This document shows positions 10,135 to 20,399 of a stretch of 31,457 bases of DNA, one piece after another. The translations under genes and the position numbers were made by a program. Within the stretch, counting starts at the first letter, position 1; each line of letters opens with the position of its first letter. The DNA is taken from the NCBI GenBank assembly GCA_964058805.1, contig CAXKVV010002014.1, positions 1 through 31,457 of the forward strand. Reading direction: 5' to 3'. Source of the DNA: Schoenoplectus triqueter. Taxonomy: Eukaryota; Streptophyta; Magnoliopsida; Poales; Cyperaceae. Under the pieces are notes generated by a model. It saw nothing but the letters and a program-made list of their open reading frames with translations. It made no database searches and was not told the origin of the DNA.

Positions 10135-10974
10135 TGACTATTGTTGAGTCATTGAGGTGGAAATCATGAAGAAGATTGCGGTGCGAGGGTCGGAGATATG
10201 AGGAGAGACGATTTGATATGAACAGAATTAATTAGACAATTTTTGTTTCTGATTGATTAATTTACTTTTAGTCTGGTATTAGTTACTGTATTAATGAGTT
10301 ACCATATTAATAAATAAATACACAGAAGGTAATCACTATTCATCACAACCATTGCTGCATGAGGCAGATAACTAAAATATTGAAAATTGTATGTATGTAT
10401 TAACAATAAAAATTAGAACGATAAAAAAATGTTCGGTTATTGAAATCACAGGTTTTGCATATCTCATCTGACGTAAGGAATTTCTAAATATTAACATGTT
10501 ATTCTCTCTTTTTTATTCATTATAACCTTTAACTACTACTTTAATAATAAGATCGTGGTCTATATGTTAATATGTAAAATATGCTTTATCAAAAAAAATT
10601 ATTTATGGACTATTATTTTATTTATTTAAGCACAAATTCATATTTTTGTAGGGTCTGTTGGATGTGTTTAATTTTTGTTCTTCTGCATTATTTTATTAGG
10701 TATAAGCATGAATCAGAAATGGAGCCAGGATTTAACGTGCTGTCAGGAAATAACTTATGTAGTTTTGAAATTTATATTTTTCTTCTAACTTGCATTTTTA
10801 CTATTGTTTACCCCTGAAAGGTTGAAGGAAGAAATACAAGAGAGAAAGCCAAGATCAAACCCTATGAGCTGAAGCAGTACAATCCCTGTACTACATGAAA
10901 TAGTATCAATGCCAAGCCAGTATTTTGATACAACCAGTCATGAGAAATTTCAAATGTGATTTTTGCTTTCAAGG
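10135..10974. other. Intergenic DNA with possible hAT-end remnant
   Basis: Mostly featureless and AT-rich. CAGAAATGGAGCCAGGATTT at 10715-10734 resembles the common hAT terminus CAGNGGCGGAGCCAGG, but I found no partner end. Confidence 0.3.
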
Positions 10975-11190
10975 CTGACCTGGTGCCAAAGCTGCGAGCA
11001 ACCACCTAACCATGCTTTAATTTGTGTCAATTGCTGATAAGTAGTCAGCTCTATGACCAAATTACCCTCATGTTAAGGGATTGAAAGTCAATTTCACAAG
11101 ACTGATCAGGTGCCAAAGCTGGGAGCAACCACCTGATCAAGTCTAGATTTGTATTAATTGCTGATAAGTAGTCAGCATTTGATCAAATCA
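10975..11190. repeat. Tandem duplication, 127-bp period
   Basis: The segment from 10975 (GGTGCCAAAGCTG, GAGCAACCACCT, ATTGCTGATAAGTAGTCAGC) recurs from 11102 with about ten differences over roughly 88 bp. Its nature is unknown; it probably belongs to a larger dead element. Confidence 0.75.
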
Positions 11191-12528
11191 AACCCTAATG
11201 AATATCAATATAAGTCTAATTGGTATTTAGTTAGGGTGGTTTCTGCAAGGAGAATTTATTTGGCAGAGACACTGATCTACAACTGATAAATAGGGATTTT
11301 ATAAGAATAAAACAGGGTTTTATTGATCATGGAATTTTTAGCACAAGCAGGCAGGGGCAAAAATGGAATTAAAAATTACAGGGATGATCATCATGAATTT
11401 AGGGATTTTTGGTGAAATTTTCATGATTTTTGGATGAGTGGAGCTATTAAAATAAATTCAGGGAAAATAAAGGCAGATTAAATGGATTAATCAAAGGCTG
11501 AGATCTGATCAGAGCAGTTATGGGTGCAACTTGGAGCTGAAGGGGCTATCTGGGTGCAAGTTGGGGCTGCCAAACAAAGGAACACTTGAATGGCGCTGGA
11601 GAAGTTTTGAAAGGAAGGAAAATTTGTGTGAACTCGGAGCATGTATGTTATATCTCATTCAATCTGACTTGTAGGGCCAGTCCACGTGCGCCAGGTTCAT
11701 TTAAACACAGAAAATAAAACAGAGATCCATGTCTCTCATTGAATCCGACAGAGGGGGCCCACTCGGTACTCTCACTTACGTTCGGACCCCATCTGTCAAG
11801 AGTCCCTCTCTTTTCTCTTGCTTTGGTCTATGCACGCCGGGTTCATACGAACGAGACAGTAGATTCAATCTTCTTCATCCCCTCTCGGTTCCCTCTCTTC
11901 TACTCGATTCCTTTCTGACATTGAAGGTGAAAATGGCGTTTAAGGAAATTATATAGAAAGGGCCCTTCATTATATATCAATCAAAAGCTTGAAAGGAGGA
12001 GAACACTGCGAGATAGCTGTTTCGTCAAATGGTGCTATGTGATGCACTCGCGTTGAAGGAGAAGAGTGATTCGGTCAAAACTTAATCAATACAATTCTTT
12101 GCTTAGAATCCAAATTGATGTGCCTGGGAGCTTCTCCATTCTCAGACGACACTTCTAAAATTCTAAAGTCATGTCCTTAGGGCCTCTACCATAGTGCCTC
12201 ACCAACTCACCTATTATGTCAGGAAATGAGTTGCTTAAACATGGTATTGGAGTATACTAGTGGTCAGTCGACCATGAGAGATTGATTTCTAGGGATAATC
12301 TGAGACTAATAGGCCTTTCAATTAGAAGAATTGATCAAGGAACAAGTGAAATTGACTCAAGAGCTCAAATCGGGTTTAAAATGAAAAAATGAGTTTGGTT
12401 GCTTAATTGGTTTTTCATTTCTACCCAGATCCGTTAAATGAAGTGCTGTGGTGCTTGTTGAGCGATTAAAGAGTGCTAGAAACATCTAGAAACACATAAG
12501 AGACAGTAAGCAATGAGAGTGGCAAAAA
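11191..12528. other. Intergenic DNA of mixed composition
   Basis: Moderate GC. Two related segments (11659-11705 and 11737-11855) share TCTCATTSAATCYGAC and GCGCCRGGTTCAT. A GGGTGCAA-TTGG-GCTG phrase is duplicated at 11523 and 11552. ATGGCGTTTAAGG at 11933 opens a frame that stops after eight codons. No gene was recognised. It is probably remnant transposon or promoter-like debris. Confidence 0.35.
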
Positions 12529-13435
12529 TGTAAAATTGGCTAAAGTTGTAACAAACTCAAACTACCAATTCTTGATTGTTGGTTGTTAGCAGCTGCCTCA
12601 AAATGGTTCAGTAGACCACAAAGCACATCAAGAGAACGATTAAGATGGAAATCAAAGACCAGGCACAGATAGGGAGATGAAATTGGCAGAAAACAGAAAA
12701 CTGCCAATTGCCAAGCTGGCAATCTGAACCTCAAGCACTCCCTTCTATAAACACAACTCAAATCAATCCTGGCCTTTGAATGATTGAAGGAGAAGCTGAG
12801 ATTGCGCCACATCATTGATCCGTGGGAGATAGAAAACACAATTTGTGCAAAAAAAGAAACACAACTGGAGTGTAACTGAGCCTATATAAGCACTGGAATA
12901 ACAGATGGTGGGGGGGAGAGATTTCAGTAGCTAGAACACCATTACACTCCTCCATTCAGACCTATTCAATGAAACACCCATGTAGATGCTATCTTCCTCA
13001 GCAAAGATCTCAAGAAGGCTAATTGATCTCGGTCAAGGACCTGAGAACTTAGCAAAAACAGCAAAAACCAGTCAGTTAACCTCAATTCGATGAAGAGGAG
13101 GAGGATAGTGATTAAGACTCAAGAAGAAGCAAGAAGAAGGGGTGTTGATCAATTGATAGTAGATTCAATTGAATCTCTCAATTAGATCACATCAGGTTTC
13201 TCTCCATAGATACTGTTCATTATCTGCACAAAGGTCTGATAAGGCTTCACCAATGTAATCCCTCTCTTTTAGGAATAAAATTCTTGTACAGCAAAGGTGA
13301 AGCTTTCTCTCTCTATTCCTCTTATTTCTTTTTCTGTTCTTGATGATCCTTTGGTATTATATAACATTGGAACTATTGCTTAAATTGGTTGAAGGGTTTG
13401 TGTAACCCTCCCAATACTGTTGCAATACTGATCAC
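12529..13435 (+). mobile_element. LTR-like remnant with promoter and poly(A) signals
   Basis: CTATATAAGC at 12881-12890 looks like a TATA box. AATAAAATTC at 13274 looks like a poly(A) signal about 390 bp downstream. A pyrimidine-rich stretch follows. This layout is that of an LTR (U3-R-U5). No TG/CA borders, primer site or second copy could be fixed. A non-coding gene with the same signals is the alternative. Confidence 0.3.
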
Positions 13436-14330
13436 TCGAGTTCAGTATACTCCAATTGAGATCTCAACCGTACTGAAGGTGATTGAATGATTGCTCGCAT
13501 GAAATTTGTATAAAGTTTAGTACACGATGTATAGAAACTATAAATGCATATGTAAGGCCAATAGAGTTGAATGATTAAGATTGCCATGAGTTTAGAATTG
13601 GTACCGAATGGTGTTATACGATGAATTGGCTCAGCTTCCATACAATTACGATTAACAAACATGTTGACTAGGCCAAGACGATGCATTTTGACACAAGAAC
13701 TGTAAAGATCATCGATTAATTGAGTGGAAACTTGATGAAATGACCCGGTATTAAAGTTGTCACTGGTACCGAAAACGGTACAGGCATCGCCACTATTCTA
13801 CCGTACCGATTCGAAATCCAAGACTACAACCAAACTCCTGACACTCAGGCGATCCCAGTAGTACCCTCCGATCTCCGACTAACTAGTGGAAACATCATAT
13901 CACCACCTGGGCACGTATCTCAAAGTATTATCGGAGAAGATGATGAAGAAGTATTTGAATGAATGATCTAAAGAAACACTCATGAATCGTGAAGCAATCT
14001 AACGAATCATATATAATCACGGATTAGATATTAAGACAAAGTAACTCATCTCGACTACACGAATCTAGATGTCATCTAACGATCTAAATCAAAGCTATGA
14101 GTATAAGAGGCAGCCCAAGACAATCATAACTGGCCCAAATTCAAGAAATAAATAAGAGATTTTATTTCGGCCCAACCCACAAGATTAAAGGAGAGATTAA
14201 TCTTGGCTTGTTCTGTGAAATAAAATTGAGCCCAATCTATCTCGGCCCATTCAGCTAAACCCAATAATTAAATAATAATAGAACATTAATTATATAGAGT
14301 AAATAAATAATTTGGAAATGTTCCCAAACT
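13436..14330. other. Intergenic DNA with GGTACCG hairpin and GGCCCA cluster
   Basis: GTACCG-AAAA-CGGTAC at 13767-13782 is a perfect small inverted repeat. Four to five GGCCCA or GCCCAA words occur between 14130 and 14265. No gene was recognised. The composition suggests remnants of a Ty3/gypsy element. Confidence 0.35.
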
Positions 14331-15477
14331 CCAAATTGACTCAAATTTGTTTCTAAAATTTTCTTATTTTTCATACTATTTTTCTATGCAATAACATTCC
14401 AGTTTTAAAAATATAATCATGATAAAACAATTTAAAAACAAAAGACATTACATATATTGATATAGTTGACCTAGCTTTGACTTGTCATTTTAAATATTAT
14501 AAAAACTCCAAAAATACAAATAAAAATCATAAATAATAACTAGATATATTTTAGTGATTTTTCAAGTGATTTTCCATGAAATAATAATGATGATAGTAAT
14601 ATACTATAATAAATAATGAGATTAGCTATATTCTTTGAATAAAAAAATATAATAATAATAATAGATATTATATTGATATTTTTTGTAAAAAAGAATAATA
14701 AAAATAAATAGCACAAAATATACAAAATATACTACTATGGTAACAAATAGTAAAACACATTTTCTTTTATAATAAAGAATGATAATATAGTTTTATAATA
14801 TGAATTGTATTTCTTTTGTTATTTCTATACAAATATACAATAAAATACTTTTGATGAATAAAATGTAATAAAAATAATAGTTGTAATAAAAACATAATGA
14901 ATTTCATCTCTTATGACTATTTTCAACTAATAATAAAAATCTTATATTTTTCTATAGATAATAAATAGAAATAATAAAGATAGATATGATGAATAGCATA
15001 ATAAATAGGATAGAATATTAATAATGATTTCTTTTTAGCTATTATGGATTTTAAAAAAATAAAAAATAATAATAAAAAAAATAATAATAATAAAATAGTA
15101 TAGCTAACCATCTTTTGATTTTGTAAATAATTCTTACATAATGAATAGTATTTCAATATAATAGAATATAATAATAAAAATTCTATTACTTTGGCTATTA
15201 TAAATATTTTAAAAATACAAATAAAAATCATAGCCATTTTATTTTCTAGTATTTTGTAAATGATTTTCTACAAAATAAATAGAGTTTAAAAATAATAAAA
15301 ATAAAATTTTACTACTTTAGCTATTATAAAAATCCCAAAAATATGAATAAAACTCTAATTAATAGCTACCCCTCTTTTCTATTATTTTTTTGTAAATAAT
15401 TTTCTACATAGATAAATAGAGTTTAAGAAATAAAAATAATAATAAAAAAAATATGATATAATAATAATAATAATAAC

Positions 15478-15512
<35 letters not shown>

Positions 15513-15560
15513 GCATCTTTATAATAAAAATAATAATGAAAAATATTATATAATAGACTT
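14331..15560. repeat. AT-rich degenerate tandem repeats with (TAA)n
   Basis: CTATTATAAATWYYYNAAAAATA…AATAAA-type units start at 15039, 15195 and 15321, and a related one near 14497 (spacings 156 and 126 bp). A (TAA)n microsatellite, interrupted once, runs from about 15456 to 15512. Open frames here are low-complexity and not genes. Confidence 0.65.
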
Positions 15561-15570
15561 TGTGCAAATA

Positions 15571-16256
15571 TGCTCACATAAGGAGTGTAGAGCCACATAA
15601 GAACATTTGCACACATGATATAACATTTAGAATGATTAGTCAAGACGAGAATATCTTGACGTAGGATGATTAAGGCTTCGATAGCAATATGAAGAAGATA
15701 CGTTGAGACAAGAACATCTTGACGTGAGATGATTAAGGCTTTAATAGCAATACAAGAAGATATGTCGAGACAAGAACATCTTGACACTTGATGAAAAATA
15801 ATAAGATACGTCGAGACAGGAACATCTTGACGTGAGATGAATAAGGCTTTGATAGCAACATGAAGGAACATGTCGAGACAAGAACATCTTGACGCTTGAT
15901 GAAGAATAATCAGAGCTGCGATATTAACATGGAGATATATGTCGACTCTGAAGAAGAAGAACATTACGATGTCCTAGATAGGTGACATCTTAATGACTCG
16001 CTGCCATGAGCAAGTAACTCATGATTGAATACGCTCACACAAGGGGTGTAGGGCAACATAGTAATTTTGCACAAGTAATGTAACACGTAGAATGATTAGT
16101 TGAGACAAGAACATCTTGACGCTCGCTGAAGAATGACCAAAGCTACGACATCAGCATGGAGAGATATGTCGACTTTGAAGAAGAAGAACATTAAGATGTC
16201 CGAGCGAAGCGACATCTTAATGACTCAGTGTCATGAACAAGTAATTCATGACCATT
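15571..16256. repeat. Nested tandem array of hairpin-forming units
   Basis: GAGACAAGAACATCTTGACG-type words occur at 15643, 15705, 15767, 15813, 15875 and 16102, with spacings of 62, 62, 46 and 62 bp. A longer unit (CTCACAYAAGGRGTGTAG through the hairpin words) recurs at 15574 and 16030. The segment 15901-16024 recurs at 16128-16252 (227 bp apart). Most units contain inverted repeats: GTCAAGA…TCTTGAC at 15639-15660, CATTAAGATGTC/GACATCTTAATG with a 10-nt loop at 16189-16222, and CATGAG or GTCATGAA arms around CAAGTAA at 16005 and 16230. The minus-strand open frame through it (15404-15964) just reads the repeat. Confidence 0.85.
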
Positions 16257-16865
16257 TGAGCTGGCAAGACTGAACTCGTCCGTCGATGAGTTTGTCTTTT
16301 GGCTCATTTCCCGAGACTGTGAGATTGAATCGGTCTGTAGGTAGATTCATCCACAAAACAGTGAATGTGAACCGTTCTGTAGGTAGGTTCCTTCACTTAC
16401 ACATGCCTCAATGTTGAACTGGCCCAGCGCTTCAGGTTTAACATTGTGTGCAATTGTGTTTCCTAGGTTTATGAATCGGCTTAGTGCTTCGAATTCATGA
16501 TCTAGAAGATCGGTGAGAAGAAACACGTGGGCCATATCCACCCTTCTCCTGATTCACCAACCTCAAGATCAACCGGCTCAGTGCTTCGAGTTGTATTTTG
16601 TGTGATTGGTTGTTGACTAGTTAAGATTGAACCGATCTGTTTGTAGGTTTATCTTCTAGATCAACGGAGGTTGAGTCGGTCTGTATGTAGACTCACCTCA
16701 AGCCCCCTATGAAGAGATTAACCTGGTCTGTAGGTAAGGTTACATCTCGAGGTGGCATGGACTGAACCGATCTGTTTGTAGGTTCGTCCCCCATAGGACA
16801 AAACCGATCTGTTTGTAGGTTTGTCTTCCATAGATTGAACCGATCTGTTTGTAGGTTCATCTTCC
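16257..16865. repeat. Array of hairpins with constant loop and varying paired arms
   Basis: Eight copies share a 12-nt core GNTCTGTNNGTA at 16332, 16374, 16634, 16678, 16725, 16769, 16806 and 16842. Each is flanked by complementary arms that differ between copies: TGAATC/GATTCA, GAACC/GGTTC, AACC/GGTT, TGAGTC/GACTCA, TAACCT/AGGTTA, GAACC/GGTTC, AAACC/GGTTT and GAACC/GGTTC. Outer pairing often extends the stem (GTTGA, AAGAT and AACC against GGTT, ATCTT and TCAAC at 16612-16665). Three further copies use the core GGCYYAGYGCTTC (16421, 16478, 16575). Another hairpin lies at 16257-16306. I know of no named family that matches. Confidence 0.85.
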
Positions 16866-17100
16866 GTAGACCCCTTTTATGAAATTAGACGACCACTTGA
16901 CCATCTTTTAACTATACTATTTGCTTCCCTCTTTCAAAGATCCAGAGGTGCCTCGAGGTTCGTAGCCCAGGGTAATTAACGGTGGGGGCTTGCGCCCACC
17001 GGAATCTACAAGAACTCACAATCACTAAAAACCCCCTGAATGTGCATCCAAATATCTCTAAACGGCAGAATCGGCCGACACCCATGCAGATGCACGCTCG
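16866..17100. other. GC-richer segment before the 78-bp repeat, possible LTR part
   Basis: It contains GGTGGG-GGCTTGCG-CCCACC at 16981-17000 and GTGCATC…GATGCAC at 17042-17094, so hairpin-forming sequence continues here. It may be the last part of a Ty3/gypsy LTR ending at 17178. Confidence 0.4.
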
Positions 17101-17178
17101 GGAGGGATCTCCGTGTCCTTCTTCCGCAGAACCCATCGCCCGGCGGCGGTGCGGCGGCGCGCGAAAAAGGGTCGCACA
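17101..17178. repeat. Identical 78-bp GC-rich direct repeat, copy A
   Basis: By eye it is identical to 17247-17324. It starts GGAGGGATCTCC, contains CCCGGCGGCGG, and ends GGGTCGCACA. If it is the 3' end of an LTR, the CA at 17177-17178 is the terminus and the motif that follows is the primer-site region. Confidence 0.9.
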
Positions 17179-17183
17179 GGATC

Positions 17184-17201
17184 TGGCACGCCCAGTGGGA
17201 C
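17184..17201 (+). other. Ty3/gypsy-type post-LTR motif (primer-site region)
   Basis: TGGCACGCCCAGTGGGAC lies 5 bp after the putative LTR end. From memory it closely matches the sequence found just inside the 5' LTR of Tat-lineage gypsy elements. No gag follows, because the internal region is only 68 bp (17179-17246). Confidence 0.5.
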
Positions 17202-17246
17202 TATAAAAATAAACTCAGGGAACATAAGATTTTGGATGCATATTTA

Positions 17247-17324
17247 GGAGGGATCTCCGTGTCCTTCTTCCGCAGAACCCATCGCCCGGCGGCGGTGCGG
17301 CGGCGCGCGAAAAAGGGTCGCACA
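17247..17324. repeat. Identical 78-bp GC-rich direct repeat, copy B
   Basis: Exact second copy, 146 bp downstream of copy A. It ends CGCACA and is followed by ACTAT. It would be the tail of a 3' LTR if the element collapsed by deletion. Confidence 0.9.
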
Positions 17325-17329
17325 ACTAT

Positions 17330-18928
17330 ATTTTCTTCTTATTCTCTATCTTCACTGTCAGTTTACAAGACTGAGAATTAGGGATGTTAATTTTTGTATC
17401 CAACTCGATCCGAAATGATTCAAAAATAAATTGATTAGGTATGGGTCTCATTAATTACATCTTTGGATTTATGTTGTGATGTAAAAGAATCAAATCTTAT
17501 ATGCACACTAATTAAATCAAAATTTACATATATACTACAGGACTAATTATATATAAAATGATATTAAATTACTTAATATATAAAAATAAAATTAATCAAT
17601 GCTTAATTATTTTTTTGAGCGGTTCGGATAGACTCGTTACCCAATAGAGTCGGTTGGATCCAAGAAATTTTAATCTGATATTAAACAAGTCAAGTGGGAT
17701 TAGAACAAAAAAAAATATTATGAGAATATATATTTAATTGAAATGTTTCAGTATTTATTTGTATATCATGATTAAATTTATTATTGTATATAGTGATTTA
17801 GAGTCAAGTTAATTGGTACATTGTATTGGTTGGTAAATATTAATGATCATAGTTAGGGGTAAAATTGTCTAATAGATTCCAGATCAATTTGTCTCTGCTC
17901 ATAGCTCATAACCGTACCCAGGTGATTACTGATAAGGACGTTATTTTAATCATTATTCATTTAAGTACAAGAAAATTATGTATTGACTGGGAATAGAATT
18001 ATATGTAGCACTTATTTTAATTTTTATTTGTTTAATATATACGAGAGTTTACAAGGAGTTTTATTTTTATTTTTTAAAAATGTGTAGAACTTATATTATC
18101 CATATAAAGGAATTTGAAGAATTAGAGGAGATGAGAGATATATTAAATAGCAGAGAGATTTTGAAGAGTAAATATGATATATTAAGTCCATTAAAAATGT
18201 GATAAATTAAAAAAAAAAAAAACATGACCGAAGTCAGAGGATTTAGAGGAGCACAGTTCTGTAATTAAGGAATTGGATGTGCCCATCCAATCAATCAACT
18301 GTCTCTGTGTTTGGAAGAAATTGGATGTGTTTTTTAAGGCGAATTCTTCTTTTTTTTAATCTACACGGCGAATTCTTCAGCAATTTGCTGTTTAGGATCT
18401 GATTATCATAAACCTTTATAGGAAATGATCAATATTTAAAGTACAATTAGAACATTGATTGGGAGACACTTACACATATTAAGCCGAAAAAAAAAACTTA
18501 GAACTGGAATATCATACGGCCCACACGCTTACAAACAATGTCTCCCACCAAATATATAATTGGGAGACACTAGGTACCTTGGGGACTTTCCATTCCTTGA
18601 AATAAAATATTCTCATTTCGCTTTCCACTCGTATTGCTATCGCTTTGCATTTTTGTTTTGCCTATATGATATAGGGAAAGGGAAGATGACGCTGAGATGA
18701 AAAGAATATCGGCAAATGAAAAATATTGTGATATAAATAAATAAATAAATACAAACAATTGACAATGGTTGGGTGGGCCGTTTGCTTCCATTCCAGGTTT
18801 TTATTTTGTACTAATTGCACTGGCCAGGGCCGGCCAACCCACTATGCCACCAACATCCCTAAATGATTGGCTCCTCAAACTGGGGGAGTTAACAAACCCC
18901 AAATTCTTAATACATTATTTTGCGACAT
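17330..18928. other. Intergenic AT-rich DNA
   Basis: No gene. A TCGGATAGACTCG-type degenerate tract lies near 17620-17660. TTGGGAGACACT is repeated at 18458 and 18562. An (AAAT)n run lies near 18735. Confidence 0.45.
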
Positions 18929-18937
18929 AATAGTGTT

Positions 18938-19321
18938 GAGAAGGGATCGACAATGGGTTATTTTCTTGACAATGAATTTTTAAATAAATATAAAAAAATA
19001 TCTTAAAAATAGAAAAAAAATTATAGATGTGTTTTTCTACTTTTAGATTGATGGTCATTCAAATTTCATGCAATTTCATTATCGTTTTATAGTCCATCAA
19101 ATACCATCAAATTTTTATATAATTTGCAACAGTTTCAAATTAATGATTTTTGATAGACTATCAAACGATAATGAAATTGCATGAAATTTGAATGACCATC
19201 AATCTAAAGGTAGAAGAACACATCTATAAAATTTTTCCCATTTTTAATATTTTTTTAATATTTATTTAGAGATTCATTGTCAAGATTGTCAAAATAATTC
19301 ATTGTTTATGGATCCCCACTC
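18938..19321. mobile_element. Foldback MITE, Mutator-like, copy 2 (384 bp)
   Basis: The ends are GAGAAGGGATC and, on the other strand, GAGTGGGGATC. The flanks are identical 9-bp repeats AATAGTGTT (18929-18937 and 19322-19330), the target-duplication length of Mutator-like elements. The two halves are complementary over about 170 bp: AAATTTCATGCAATTTCATTA on the left has its complement on the right. It is the same family as 9772-10125. It has no coding capacity. Confidence 0.88.
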
Positions 19322-19330
19322 AATAGTGTT

Positions 19331-20100
19331 TGTTTCTTTTGAATTGGAATTTATGGATCATGGAGTTCATTTATTTCCTTGTGGGAAATCTACATTATTT
19401 TGTGAAACTCGGTGGTACGTTTCATTCAGGTGAAAGTAGATATGATAGGTTTAATTTTTCAATAAAGGTTAGGCACTCAATAGTTTTTATCTATATTTTT
19501 TTAATTTCAGAAGAAAGTTTACTGCTTTACAAATACTTTCGAAAATCAAGCCGGGACAGTCCGGACTTGTCATACTGTAGTTACTCCCCTAGTTATATCA
19601 GCGTGCATATAAATTTTAGTAGTGTGAGTATAAAAGTGATTGGCTTGAGTATTCCAACACATATGCTAGTGAATCTTATTTTGAACTATATTTAAACTAT
19701 ACTTGCGTATAACAATATGACACAATAATATAGTGGAAGTAGAGTTGCAAACAAATTGGATAAGGTCGAACAATATTCAAAACCATATTCGTTTTAATTT
19801 TCCAAATATAAATATTCCCGAATATGAATACGAATATGAATACATGTATTAATTTTCAAAGATATATATTATTGCAAATAATTCTCAGAATTATATTTAG
19901 AATTATATTTTCCAATTTATAAAATAATGACATAAAAATTTAATGATTTTTTATAGTATATGAAATACAGATATGAAATATCAATAGAAGAATATACATA
20001 AAGATCTTAAGAAAGAGTCAGATTAGTTTAGAGTTATAATAAATAAAGATAATTAAAATAATCTTGAGATTAAATTAAGTAAAATAGAGAGATTATGCTC
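19331..20100. other. Intergenic AT-rich DNA
   Basis: It includes a GAATATGAATACGAATATG-like tract at 19815-19845. The 121-codon plus-strand frame at 19330-19695 has low-complexity composition and no recognisable domain. Confidence 0.45.
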
Positions 20101-20103
20101 TTA

Positions 20104-20306
20104 CCATTGCGATGATTATCAAAACCGTTATAACGGAATAAATTGAAACAAATCAAATTTTGTCCAAAAAAAATTCAGAGAATATTCAGCATCTAACTGT
20201 TGTAACGGATCCCTAACCATTGTAGATGATGATCTCGAGACAGATTTTATTGAAATTCAAGCCACAACCATTGCAACGATTATTATGACGGTTGTAAAGG
20301 AATAAA
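20104..20306. repeat. Direct repeat, 163-bp spacing
   Basis: CCATTGCGATGATTAT…AACGGAATAAAT at about 20104-20143 recurs with changes at 20267-20306 (CCATTGCAACGATTAT…AAAGGAATAAAT). Confidence 0.6.
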
Positions 20307-20399
20307 TCAATTGTGTATAGAATTTATCTCAAAATCTCCAGAGCGCGATCCCCTCATATTAGTTGTAATGAATTTCATATATGTTGCAATGGTTAAACT

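Noticed and set aside
11729..11956. 75-codon plus-strand frame
   Set aside because: It runs through pyrimidine-rich, leader-like DNA. The best ATG (11933) stops after eight codons and no splice donor with a following exon was found.
15404..15964. 186-codon minus-strand frame with repeated SRQDVLVSTYL-like peptides
   Set aside because: The repeats are just the translation of the 62/46-bp hairpin array plus a TAA microsatellite. There is no start context, homologue or domain.
15643..16865. CRISPR-like array
   Set aside because: The genome is a plant's. Units vary in length, the conserved part is the hairpin loop rather than a whole repeat, and there are no cas genes.
16911..17329. Complete small gypsy element bounded by ACTAT duplications (ACTAT near 16913-16921 and 17325-17329)
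   Set aside because: The sequence after the left ACTAT does not start with TG, and ACTAT is too short and common to fix the border.
17040..17381. 113-codon plus-strand frame with a repeated VSFFRRTHRPAAVRRR-like peptide
   Set aside because: It arises from the two identical 78-bp GC-rich repeats, whose context is retroelement rather than coding.
19330..19695. 121-codon plus-strand frame
   Set aside because: Rich in hydrophobic and aromatic residues, as AT-rich noise is. It starts inside the MITE target duplication and has no recognisable domain or splice context.
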